Assembly: GCF_016219575.1 (NCBI RefSeq)
Contig: NZ_JACRMG010000013.1
Coordinates: forward strand, 1 to 64,000
DNA from: Bradyrhizobium sp.
Lineage (GTDB): Bacteria > Pseudomonadota > Alphaproteobacteria > Rhizobiales > Xanthobacteraceae
Length of the DNA stretch: 64,000 nt
Reading direction: 5' to 3'
This document shows positions 15,359 through 22,438 of this stretch, piece by piece. The position numbers and the translations under genes were made by a program. Numbering within the stretch: the stretch's first letter is position 1; every line of letters begins with the position of its first letter. The notes under the pieces are model-generated. The model was not told the origin of the DNA. It saw only the letters and a list, made by a program, of their open reading frames with translations, and did no database searches.

Positions 15359-16811
15359 CGCCCCTCCCCCACCGTAGCGCCGCTTCCTGCAGCGAACCGA
15401 AGCCTGCCAGCTCGTTGAGCATGTCGACGACCGCCCAGAATCGCGGACCGCGATAGCAGCCGCAGGCGAACTTCAGCACGCCTTCCGGCGCCTCGCCCGA
15501 GCGACGCTGCTCGTTCGGAAGAATCGTCTCGAACCGCTCGGTCCTGAAACCGAAGCTGCCGGACATGGTCAGATCGAGCCGGCGCCGCTGCGCCTCCTGC
15601 GCAATCAGGCCCGCAAGTTCCCGATAGGACCGAAAGCCGCCCTGGCGCAGGTGAAACAGCACGAACGGCACTTCCCAGCCGCCGGAGGCAAACGTCTTGT
15701 GCGAAAAAATCCCGCCGGCGAGTTCAGTCTCCGCAAACAGCGTCCGGTTGCTGCGTCCGATGCCGGCCGCCAACGCCTCGGCGTGCCCGCGGTTCAGCAC
15801 GAACCGCGGGGCGAGCGCGCATGCCTCCCGCCGGCCGAGACCCAGACCGGCGACGGTTCGATAGGCGGCGGCGACCGTGGACAGGCGGGCCCAGGCATCG
15901 GCGCAATCCGGCCTCGGCCACCATTCGACAACGCCGAGATTGGCGAGCTCCAGGCCCTCCTGGTCCAGTTTCAGCCCCGACCGCACGCAGATCAGAAGCG
16001 GACAAGCGGAATCGGCCAACCGGTCGATTGCGTCATCGAGCAATGACGATGCTCCGCACAGCGTCGTATCGAGGATCACGATCGGCGGGTCGTCCGCAGC
16101 ATCGATGGACTGAATCAGGCGCTCCCAATCGACGCCTTCCAGCCGCCAATTGTACTGAACGGGCTCGATATAGAGGATGTTGGGGCGATCGGAGCGACCG
16201 GCACGATGAAGCTCCTCCTGCGTCAGCGCGCGCCGGAAATCGACCCTCAGCAGCCTGAACAGGGTGAATGTCTCGAAATAGCTGGCAAACGCCGCAATTC
16301 GCACCGTCTGCAGAAGTTCAGCCAGGCTTTGCAGCACAATGCCGATCGCTGCCATCCCCGAACCGGCCAGCAAGCCACCCTTGCGGCGGCGTCCCCGCCC
16401 GCCGCGGCGAAGCCGCCGCTCCAGCGCGACGGGAGGATGCTGCCGGTCATAGGCGTAGTCATAGGCAATGTTGGTGCCGGGAAAGTTGAACCGGCGCCCG
16501 GTCGGAGGTGTCAGCCAGTCGCCTGCGAGCCGGGAGGCAGTTTGCCTCAGATAGCCTGCCCGCAACTCCCCGACGTAGCGCTGCAGCTCGTTGTCCGCCT
16601 GCAGCGGATCGTTCGGAAGGTCGGGAAAGCGGGCAAGCGGCTCGGAAGTCTCGGCCGCCTGCATGAGGTCGCACGCGATCGTGTCGAGGCGCGCGATCTC
16701 CTGCTCCAGTTCGCGGATTGGGGCGCGTTGTGGATGCGCCGGCAGGTACGCGCCGTCGATCCGTCCGGCGCCGGCGACAGACCCGCTTTGCCTAGGACCC
16801 CACTCGCTCAC
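15345..16811 (-). CDS. Probable fold-type-I PLP-dependent protein, divergent
   Basis: A 488-residue protein I do not recognise as a named family. Its core has the order of motifs of fold-type-I (Cys/Met-metabolism-like) PLP proteins: SGMAAIGIVLQSLAE (151-165, phosphate-binding helix), YFETFTLFRLL (178-188), VILDTTLCG with Asp248 where the pyridine-N aspartate is expected, and ICVRSGLKLDQEG with Lys281 at the Schiff-base position. The first 130 residues are charged and family-unlike, with an Arg/Gly-rich patch near 131-144. It overlaps the arginase-like gene by 20 bp and the JmjC gene by 14. The PLP assignment is inferred from the motif order. Confidence 0.55.
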   Translation of the reverse strand: MSEWGPRQSGSVAGAGRIDGAYLPAHPQRAPIRELEQEIARLDTIACDLMQAAETSEPLARFPDLPNDPLQADNELQRYVGELRAGYLRQTASRLAGDWLTPPTGRRFNFPGTNIAYDYAYDRQHPPVALERRLRRGGRGRRRKGGLLAGSGMAAIGIVLQSLAELLQTVRIAAFASYFETFTLFRLLRVDFRRALTQEELHRAGRSDRPNILYIEPVQYNWRLEGVDWERLIQSIDAADDPPIVILDTTLCGASSLLDDAIDRLADSACPLLICVRSGLKLDQEGLELANLGVVEWWPRPDCADAWARLSTVAAAYRTVAGLGLGRREACALAPRFVLNRGHAEALAAGIGRSNRTLFAETELAGGIFSHKTFASGGWEVPFVLFHLRQGGFRSYRELAGLIAQEAQRRRLDLTMSGSFGFRTERFETILPNEQRRSGEAPEGVLKFACGCYRGPRFWAVVDMLNELAGFGSLQEAALRWGRGDAFS

Positions 16812-18045
16812 GGCGCCCCTCGAAGATACTGGCCAGCATGTGGAAGATCAGGTGCGCAGCCGCCGAACCTTCGCGCAGATCACCCGCGACGTCGGGTTCG
16901 GTCAGTTCGACAAGATCCAGCCCGACGACATCCAGCCGCCGGCAGAGCAATTCGAGCGCGCGGTGCGCTTCGTGATAGCTGAGCCCGCCCGGAATCGGCG
17001 TGCCGGTCTGCGAGATCACCGCCGGGTCGAGGCAGTCCACGTCGAGGGTGATGTAGTAGGGGCCGTCGGGAAGGCCGGCGACGAACGCCTCGATGTCGGG
17101 AAGCAGCGAATTTCGCGGGAACGTCGTCACCTTCGGGCTGTCAAACGACGGCTCGGACAACAGGTTGCGGATTCCGATCTGGTAGATGCGCTCCACATTC
17201 GGATTGTTCGCGACCCACGACATGAAGTTGCCATGCGTGCAGTTCTTGCGCCAGTCGCCCGGCTCCTCGTAGCTGCCGACGTCGCCATGCGCATCGAACT
17301 GGATGACGCGCAGGCCGGGACGAACGTTCGCCGCGGCCGTAATCAACGGCAGACTGACCGAATGGTCTCCGCCGGCCACCACCGGAAACCGGCCTGCCCG
17401 CAACAGGGAAAGGTGAAGCTCGTAGGCCATGTCGAACGGCTCGCCGTTGCGTTCGGCGCCGTCGCAGGGAATATCGCCGATGTCACGGAAACGGATTCCT
17501 TCAAGCTGCCACTTGCGGTCCGCGTTGTTCCACCAGCCCGTGGGAACGCCTTCCGTTTCCACATAGTCGAACGACACCCGCGAGCACTGCCGGAGAAATG
17601 TCGGCCCGCCGCTGGCACCCTTGCCTCCCGTGATGCCGAGTTCGTACGGAAAGCCGTAGAACACCACGTCGCAGGACTCGCCCGAAAGGGCATCCTCCAC
17701 GCAGGAGGTCGGACAACCGTACATCCCGTCGCCGCGGGCGGCTTCGCCGTCCGGCGCGGCCAGCGGCACGATCGTTTCAAGAATGGCCTGATGCAGCAGT
17801 TCCATGACGACCGCGAGGCTGGCGCCAGGCTCGTCGTCGGGCATCCGGCGTTGCAGCGCCTGAACACCGCTTTCGACCGTACGCGGGACCGCGAATATCT
17901 CGATCGCAGCGGTCTGCCGGCCGGTCAGGCTGATCCAGGATCCGTCAGACAGGTTCAACCGATCCGAACCATCGGGCGTCAGGGAGAGAAAGGTTCCTCC
18001 CCTCAACTGCAAGAGCGAGTCTTTCAAGAGGACGCGGTCAAGCAC
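16792..18045 (-). CDS. Arginase-family (ureohydrolase) enzyme with N-terminal RRE-like domain
   Basis: A 417-residue protein. Residues 125-410 form a ureohydrolase: GGDHSVS (225-231), DAHGD (251-255), THGNF with His271 and LDVDCLDPA with Asp335, Asp337 and Asp340, i.e. all ligands of the binuclear manganese site. Ureohydrolases are usually about 300 residues; the extra N-terminus (1-95) has the pattern of a PqqD-like RiPP recognition element: a beta-rich FLSLTPDG/LNLSDGSWISLT part, then helices AAIEIFAVPRTVESGVQALQ and VVMELLHQAILE. Following a repeat gene rich in Arg, it is best read as a peptide arginase making ornithine residues, as OspR does in landornamide biosynthesis. Free arginine or agmatine as substrate cannot be excluded. 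Confidence 0.75.
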   Translation of the reverse strand: MLDRVLLKDSLLQLRGGTFLSLTPDGSDRLNLSDGSWISLTGRQTAAIEIFAVPRTVESGVQALQRRMPDDEPGASLAVVMELLHQAILETIVPLAAPDGEAARGDGMYGCPTSCVEDALSGESCDVVFYGFPYELGITGGKGASGGPTFLRQCSRVSFDYVETEGVPTGWWNNADRKWQLEGIRFRDIGDIPCDGAERNGEPFDMAYELHLSLLRAGRFPVVAGGDHSVSLPLITAAANVRPGLRVIQFDAHGDVGSYEEPGDWRKNCTHGNFMSWVANNPNVERIYQIGIRNLLSEPSFDSPKVTTFPRNSLLPDIEAFVAGLPDGPYYITLDVDCLDPAVISQTGTPIPGGLSYHEAHRALELLCRRLDVVGLDLVELTEPDVAGDLREGSAAAHLIFHMLASIFEGRRERVGS

Positions 18046-18067
18046 CTGGCTCTCTCACACTAGTCGG

Positions 18068-18115
18068 GCCGCCTTACCAGGGCGGCAGCCGCGGCGGGCA
18101 TGGATCGCCCGCCGC
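18068..18115 (-). promoter_or_regulatory. Two hairpins between repeat gene and enzyme genes
   Basis: GCGGCGGGC (18091-18099) pairs perfectly with GCCCGCCGC (18107-18115), and GCCGCC (18068-18073) with GGCGGC (18081-18086). On the operon strand they follow the repeat-gene stop by 69-116 bp and precede the arginase-like start, without a strong U run. They may reduce read-through or stabilise the upstream mRNA, giving more substrate than enzyme. Confidence 0.5.
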
Positions 18116-18183
18116 GATTTTCCATCGTGGCGACGAAGCGCCGGGCCGTACGACACTGACAATCAGTTCGCCGGCCGGCCGCC

Positions 18184-18873
18184 TCAATCGCCTTCCGGCG
18201 AAAAGGGCCGCGTGTGCCGGACTTCCAGGGCGGCAACCACCGGACGGGTGTGGCGCACTTCCAGCGCGGAATCCATAATCGGCCGGCGGTGGCGAACTTC
18301 GAGGTCTGCGCTGCTCGCCTTGGCCGCCGTCATCGGCCGGCGGTGACGGACTTCAAGGTCCGCGCTGCTCGTCCTGGCAGCCGTCATCGGCCGGCGATGA
18401 CGGACTTCGAGGTCCGCACTGCTCGCCCTGGCAGCCGTCATCGGCCGGCGGTGACGGACTTCGAGGTCCGCACTGCTCGTCCTGGCAGCCGTCATCGGCC
18501 GGCGATGACGGACTTCGAGGTCCGCACTGCTCGCCCTGGCAGCCGTCATCGGCCGGCGGTGACGGACTTCGAGGACCGAACTGCCCTTCTTGGCGGCCAT
18601 CATCGGCCGACGGTGGCGGACCTCGAGGACCGAACTGCTCTTCTTGGCGGCCGTCATTGGCCGGCGGTGGCGGACTTCGAGGACCGAACTGCTCTTCTTG
18701 CCGGCTATCACCGGCCGGCGGTGGCGGACTGCGACGACGGTATCGGCCTTGCGCCGGGCCGCCATCATCCGAACCGGAACCGGCTCCTTGTCGTCACCGG
18801 CATTGTCGATTGCATCGCTTCGTGCCGACGATCCGCGAAGGGCGTCGTCCAGACTGTCTCTCTTCCTGTCCAT
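18184..18873 (-). CDS. Tandem-repeat protein, candidate RiPP precursor
   Basis: A 229-residue protein of unknown family. Residues 1-46 form an Asp/Arg/Lys-mixed leader-like region (MDRKRDSLDDALRGSSARSD onward). From residue 47 eight 18-residue repeats follow with consensus LEVRHRRPMTAARxSSAD, the fourth position of the tail alternating A/T; the first copy begins VAVRHRRP. Three shorter units end the protein (LEVRHRRPIMDSA, LEVRHTRPVVAA, LEVRHTRPFSPEGD). In all there are 11 VRH(R/T)RP cores. No transmembrane segment or signal peptide is present. Start at 18873 is preceded by GGGAGCGGAAG and lies 22 bp after the acyltransferase gene. Context with an arginase-like enzyme, two JmjC oxygenases and PLP enzymes suggests it is their substrate; that is inference. 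Confidence 0.75.
   Translation of the reverse strand: MDRKRDSLDDALRGSSARSDAIDNAGDDKEPVPVRMMAARRKADTVVAVRHRRPVIAGKKSSSVLEVRHRRPMTAAKKSSSVLEVRHRRPMMAAKKGSSVLEVRHRRPMTAARASSADLEVRHRRPMTAARTSSADLEVRHRRPMTAARASSADLEVRHRRPMTAARTSSADLEVRHRRPMTAAKASSADLEVRHRRPIMDSALEVRHTRPVVAALEVRHTRPFSPEGD
18304..18735 (-). repeat. Eight 54-bp in-frame tandem repeats
   Basis: Exactly 432 bp = 8 x 54 bp, encoding residues 47-190 of the repeat protein. Adjacent copies differ at few bases. Units four to seven alternate (GCG/ACG-type change in the A/T codon, with a matching change in the CGGCGG/CGGCGA context), so a 108-bp dimer was probably duplicated recently. Base 18303 starts three non-54-bp units. Confidence 0.95.
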
Positions 18874-18895
18874 GGTCTTCCGCTCCCTACCCTGA

Positions 18896-19456
18896 TCAAG
18901 GTTCCTCATCCCAACGCACCGGCGTAATCGTCCCGGTTGCCCAATCCTGGCGCAGTATCGAATAGAACAACGTATCGTGGATGTGGCCGTCACTGCCTGG
19001 CCACCCCTGGCGAAACCGGCCTTCCTTCTGATACGAGCAGTGTTGAAATACCTTGCGCATCGCAATGTTGTCGCTTCGCGTGGTGCCGCCCAGTCGATTC
19101 AAATTCGGCCAGTTCGTGAACGCATAGTTCGTAAGCCAACGCACCGCCCAGGTGCCGATTCCGATATTTCTTTTCGACGCCCGCACACGCAGATCGATCA
19201 GGGGGGTGCCGTCGTCTATATCGTCGAGATCAAAAATCCGAACCATGCCGACATGATCGACGCCGTCTTCAACGATCCAGAATTCGATTCCGTCACTTGC
19301 CGGAGAGAAATGTTGATCGATCAATTCGCCCGCCTGCTGCGGGCTCAAATGTTCGTTGCCGTGGTGAGGCCAGGTCTCGCTGCACAGCCAGTCTAGAATC
19401 TCGCTCCTCTCTTTCGAGACGTCCATGAGCCGGGCGGACAATCTGTGTTCCCGCAT
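18896..19456 (-). CDS. GNAT-family acyltransferase (RimJ/RimL-like)
   Basis: A 186-residue GNAT protein. Core motifs: GMVRIFDLDDIDDGTPLIDL (beta 2-4), then the acyl-CoA pyrophosphate loop RNIGIGTWAVRWLTNYAF (R-x-x-G-x-G/T type) and LGGTTRSDNIAMRKVFQHCS, the asparagine/alpha-4 signature of RimJ/RimL-like enzymes. First gene of the repeat-peptide operon; the repeat gene begins 22 bp downstream. GNAT maturases are known to fatty-acylate Lys or Orn side chains in selidamide RiPPs, a role that would fit, but a self-resistance acetyltransferase is equally possible. Start at 19456 is preferred; upstream sequence is in frame but unlike a GNAT N-terminus. Confidence 0.8.
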   Translation of the reverse strand: MREHRLSARLMDVSKERSEILDWLCSETWPHHGNEHLSPQQAGELIDQHFSPASDGIEFWIVEDGVDHVGMVRIFDLDDIDDGTPLIDLRVRASKRNIGIGTWAVRWLTNYAFTNWPNLNRLGGTTRSDNIAMRKVFQHCSYQKEGRFRQGWPGSDGHIHDTLFYSILRQDWATGTITPVRWDEEP

Positions 19457-19727
19457 GGGTGGACCATAGGACAATGCGGTTGCGTTGAAAAGGGCAAACA
19501 ACCGCAGGGAGCCCCAAGGGCGAGTGCCTCGATGCGGCGAAGCGAACGCTGCACCGCCGCGAATGCGGTTCGAAATCCCCACAGGACTTGCCCGTGCCGA
19601 TCCGGCCAGCCTCCACCCGGGAACACGGCGCGGCCGGCCCGCCACCCCACCCTTAACCGAACCGCAAGATTCCAGATGCGGTCTTCTATGACGGTGTTAT
19701 GATCCCTGCCGGGTGGGTAGCGTAAAA

Positions 19728-20309
19728 ATGTCGGGGCACGGGTTCACAATCTTCGACACTGCGGTCGGCCGGTGCGGCATCGCATGGGGCCAGCTCGGCA
19801 TTCTCGGCGTGCAATTGCCGGAGGCCCGCGAGCTTGAAACCCGGCGCCGGATGTACCGGACCTATCCCGAGGCGCGCGAGCAGCGCCCGCCGCTCAACGC
19901 CGAAATCGCCATCGAGGGCATCGTCGCGCTGCTGCGCGGCGGCAGTGCCGACATGAGCGACGTCGCGCTGGATTTTTCCGGCATGCCGCACTTCAACCAG
20001 CGCGTCTATCAATACGTCCGCACGATTCCGCGCGGCGAGACCCGCACCTATGAAGACGTCGCCAACGGCCTGCGCGTGCATGGCGCGATCTATTCCGTGG
20101 CGCAGGCGATCGGCCGCAACCCCTTCATGATCATCGTGCCCTGCCATCGCGTGCTCGAAGCCGGCAACTACGCCGACCAGATGGCGCCGAACGGCGGGGT
20201 GATCTCCAAGCGCCGCCTGCTCACCATCGAGGGCGCTCACCCGACCGTGAGCAAGACGCTGTTCGAGGTGCTGCTGCCCGTTGCCCCGCCCCGGCCGCAT
20301 GGATCGTAA
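19728..20309 (+). CDS. ogt: Methylated-DNA--protein-cysteine methyltransferase
   Basis: A 193-residue suicide DNA-repair protein that removes the alkyl group from O6-alkylguanine. The acceptor is Cys139 in IIVPCHRV, with the preceding helix-turn-helix YEDVANGLRVHGAIYSVAQA and the asparagine hinge GRNPFMI. The N-terminal 90 residues are the ribonuclease-like accessory domain. It is transcribed divergently from the repeat-peptide operon; the 271 bp between them (19457-19727) should hold both promoters, but I could not single one out. Confidence 0.93.
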   Translation: MSGHGFTIFDTAVGRCGIAWGQLGILGVQLPEARELETRRRMYRTYPEAREQRPPLNAEIAIEGIVALLRGGSADMSDVALDFSGMPHFNQRVYQYVRTIPRGETRTYEDVANGLRVHGAIYSVAQAIGRNPFMIIVPCHRVLEAGNYADQMAPNGGVISKRRLLTIEGAHPTVSKTLFEVLLPVAPPRPHGS

Positions 20310-20332
20310 TGCCGTCTCTTCAGATTCTTGAT

Positions 20333-20458
20333 TTGACGCGTTTTCTTCACGCGAACCGGTATCCACTTCGCTTGAAAACGCTCTAGACGCCATCCCGCTC
20401 TCTCTTTTTTGGGCATGATCTTATCCGAAAACCGGCTTCCACTTTTCGGGATCATGCC
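20333..20458. repeat. Two adjacent dispersed alphaproteobacterial repeats
   Basis: 20333-20385 (TTGACGCGTTTTCTTCACGC ... GAAAACGCTCTA) and 20412-20458 (GCATGATCTTATCCGAAAAC ... TTTTCGGGATCATGCC) are two intergenic sequence families I recognise as very common in Bradyrhizobium/Rhodopseudomonas. The second is palindromic (GGCATGATC/GATCATGCC) and ends 13 bp before the AraC-regulator start codon. Confidence 0.7.
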
Positions 20459-20470
20459 TAGATTGGCGGG

Positions 20471-21307
20471 ATGAACCGCAGGACGCTGTTCGAGCATAAC
20501 CGCATTTCGGTGACCGAGTTCCGCTGCACCGCGGGGCCGGGCGACAAGCCGTTTGCGGAAGCGTTCCCCGCCCACTCGATCTCCTATGTGCGCAAGGGCA
20601 GCTTCGGCTGCCATTGCCGCGGCCGCTTTCACGAGCTGGTGGCGGGCTCGATGCTGATCGGCTTCCCCGGCGACGAATATGTCTGCACCCACGACCACGT
20701 GGTCGGCGACGAATGCCTGTCGTTCTTCCTCGCACCCGAACTGGTGGATGCCATCGGCGACGAGCGGATGTGGCAGGTCGGCTCGGTGCCGCCGCTGCCC
20801 GAACTGATGGTGCTGGCCGAGCTGGCACAAACGGCGGCAGATGGCAGCAGCGACGTCGGCCTCGACGAGGTCGGTCACCTGCTTGCCGCCCGCTTCGTCG
20901 AGGCGGTCAGCGGGCGCAAGACCAAGCCGCTCACGGCCAATCTGCGCGACCGCCGCCGGGCGGTGGAAAGCGCGCTCTGGATCGACGCCAACTCGCACAA
21001 GCCGATTGCGCTCGACGATGCCGCAGGCCAGGCCGGCATCAGCGCCTTCCATTTCCTGCGGCTGTTCTCGGAAGTGCTGGGCGTGACCCCGCATCAGTAT
21101 CTGGTGCGCTCGCGGCTGCGCCATGCGGCGCGGCGCCTGGCCGACGACGACAGCCCCATCACCGATATCGCCTATGACGTCGGCTTTGGCGACCTCTCGA
21201 ACTTCGTGCGCACCTTCCACCGCGCCGCCGGCGCTTCGCCGATGCGGTTCCGCCAAGCATCCAAGGGCGACCGCAAGATTTTCCAAGATCGGCTGGCGCT
21301 GAACTGA
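20471..21307 (+). CDS. AraC-family transcriptional regulator
   Basis: A 278-residue regulator with a cupin-like N-terminal sensing half ([36 protein letters not shown]) and a C-terminal double helix-turn-helix: [20 protein letters not shown] and [20 protein letters not shown] followed by GASPMRFR. The N-terminal domain carries several Cys/His residues, so a metal or redox input is possible. The VOC protein gene begins 53 bp downstream on the same strand and may be in its operon. Confidence 0.9.
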   Translation: MNRRTLFEHNRISVTEFRCTAGPGDKPFAEAFPAHSISYVRKGSFGCHCRGRFHELVAGSMLIGFPGDEYVCTHDHVVGDECLSFFLAPELVDAIGDERMWQVGSVPPLPELMVLAELAQTAADGSSDVGLDEVGHLLAARFVEAVSGRKTKPLTANLRDRRRAVESALWIDANSHKPIALDDAAGQAGISAFHFLRLFSEVLGVTPHQYLVRSRLRHAARRLADDDSPITDIAYDVGFGDLSNFVRTFHRAAGASPMRFRQASKGDRKIFQDRLALN

Positions 21308-21360
21308 GATTGTGGCTCCACGGCGCGCCATTTTCGTGCGCGCATCGACTGGAGACACTC

Positions 21361-21720
21361 ATGTACGACCATATTGGCCTGCGCGTCGGCAACCTCGACA
21401 CTGCCGTGCGCTTCTACACCGCAGCACTCGCCCCGCTCGGCTTCGTGCTGTGCTCGCAGGGCGACGGCTATGCCGGCTTCGGCCCGAAGGACGCGCCCGC
21501 GCTCTGGCTGCACCTGCACAAGGGCGATAAGGCGACCGGCGCGCATGTCGCGTTCAGTGCGAAGGACCATGACGCGGTCAAGAAGTTCCACGCCGAGGGG
21601 CTGAAGGCCGGCGGCCGCGACAATGGCGGCGCGGGCCCGCGTAGGGATTACAGCCCCACCTACTACGCCGCGTTCCTGATCGATCCCGACGGCAACAATG
21701 TCGAGGCGGTGTGCGCGTGA
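21361..21720 (+). CDS. VOC-superfamily protein (glyoxalase/dioxygenase-like)
   Basis: A 119-residue single-module vicinal-oxygen-chelate protein: MYDHIGLRVGNLDTAVRFYT opening strand-helix, WLHLHKG, HVAFSAKDHDAVKKFH and the closing AAFLIDPDGNNVEAV. The His of DHIGL and the Glu of NVEAV are the usual metal ligands. Start at 21361 follows CTGGAGACACTC. Substrate unknown. Confidence 0.88.
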   Translation: MYDHIGLRVGNLDTAVRFYTAALAPLGFVLCSQGDGYAGFGPKDAPALWLHLHKGDKATGAHVAFSAKDHDAVKKFHAEGLKAGGRDNGGAGPRRDYSPTYYAAFLIDPDGNNVEAVCA

Positions 21721-21731
21721 ACCGCAAATCC

Positions 21732-21841
21732 GTAGGGTGGGTTAGCGAAGCGTAACCCACCATTCTTTCCATGACGGTGGGTTACGCCTTCTTCCGCGCT
21801 CGTTGAGCTATCGAGCACTGGGGTCGGCTAACCCACCCTAC
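21732..21841. repeat. Nested palindromic element (GTAGGGTGGGTTAGC type)
   Basis: GTAGGGTGGGTTAGC (21732-21746) and GCTAACCCACCCTAC (21827-21841) are perfect 15-bp inverted repeats. Inside them CGTAACCCACC (21751-21761) and GGTGGGTTACG (21776-21786) are perfect 11-bp inverted repeats. The GTAGGGTGGG-GCGAAGCG- type is a widespread bacterial REP-like family. The element ends 21 bp before the SRPBCC gene start. Confidence 0.8.
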
Positions 21842-21862
21842 AAATCCAATGAGGACATCACC

Positions 21863-22264
21863 ATGGCTTCCATCCAGAAGGACATCATCATCGACGCGGA
21901 TCCTGCCGACGTCTGGGACGCGCTGCGCGACTTCGGCGCGCTGCATACGCGGCTGGTGCCGGGCTTCGTGACCGACACGAAGCTGGACGGCGATGCGCGC
22001 ATCGTCACCTTCGCCAACGGCACGGTGGCGCGCGAAGTGCTGGTCGACAGCAATGATGCCAGGCGGCGGCTGGTCTACGCCATCAGGAGCGAGCGGCTGA
22101 CGCAGCACAGCGCATCCGCGCAGGTATTCGGGGAAAGCGACGGCCGCAGCCGCGTGGTGTGGATCGCCGACGTGCTGCCGAACGAAGTCGCGCCCTACAT
22201 GGACGCACAGATGGACCAGGGCGCAGCCGCCATGCAGAAGGCGCTCGGGCGCAAGGCAGCTTGA
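21863..22264 (+). CDS. SRPBCC-fold (START-like) protein
   Basis: A 133-residue polyketide-cyclase/dehydratase-type SRPBCC protein: KDIIIDADPADVWDALRDFG (strand-helix entry), LVPGFVTDTKLDGDARIVTF, REVLVDSNDARRRLVYAIRS and the long C-terminal helix YMDAQMDQGAAAMQKALG. Such folds bind hydrophobic ligands; no partner gene is evident. Start at 21863 after GAGGACATCACC. Confidence 0.85.
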   Translation: MASIQKDIIIDADPADVWDALRDFGALHTRLVPGFVTDTKLDGDARIVTFANGTVAREVLVDSNDARRRLVYAIRSERLTQHSASAQVFGESDGRSRVVWIADVLPNEVAPYMDAQMDQGAAAMQKALGRKAA

Positions 22265-22334
22265 ACCGCAGCCTGAACATGAAGCGGCGCGGACGGCACT
22301 TCCGCCGCCCACGCCCGGGTTATCCCCAGCCCTG

Positions 22335-22350
22335 TGTGACATTTCTCACA
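22335..22350. promoter_or_regulatory. CRP/FNR-type palindrome
   Basis: TGTGACATTTCTCACA is an exact TGTGA-N6-TCACA palindrome, the classical cAMP-CRP half-site spacing, flanked by further symmetry (CTG/CAG). It lies about 90 bp upstream of the Met-rich protein start. Binding by a CRP-like regulator is inferred from symmetry only. Confidence 0.5.
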
Positions 22351-22438
22351 GAAGGCACCTTCGCCCGATCCTAGCCTCGCCCCGTGCGTCCGGACTGCGC
22401 CGCCTCCACTGGCGGCACGGCGCATGAGGAGTTTTGCC

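Noticed and set aside
16792..18045. Ordinary arginase/agmatinase for arginine catabolism
   Set aside because: Not excluded, but the long RRE-like N-terminus and position right after an Arg-rich repeat gene make a peptide substrate more likely.
18304..18735. CRISPR array
   Set aside because: The 54-bp units are contiguous tandem repeats in a coding frame with no unique spacers and no cas genes nearby.
18214..18927. Plus-strand repeat ORF (HRPAVTDFEVRTARPGSR-like) opposite the repeat protein
   Set aside because: Any frame through an exact in-frame tandem repeat is also repetitive and stop-free. The minus frame has the ribosome site, the leader-like start and operon context.
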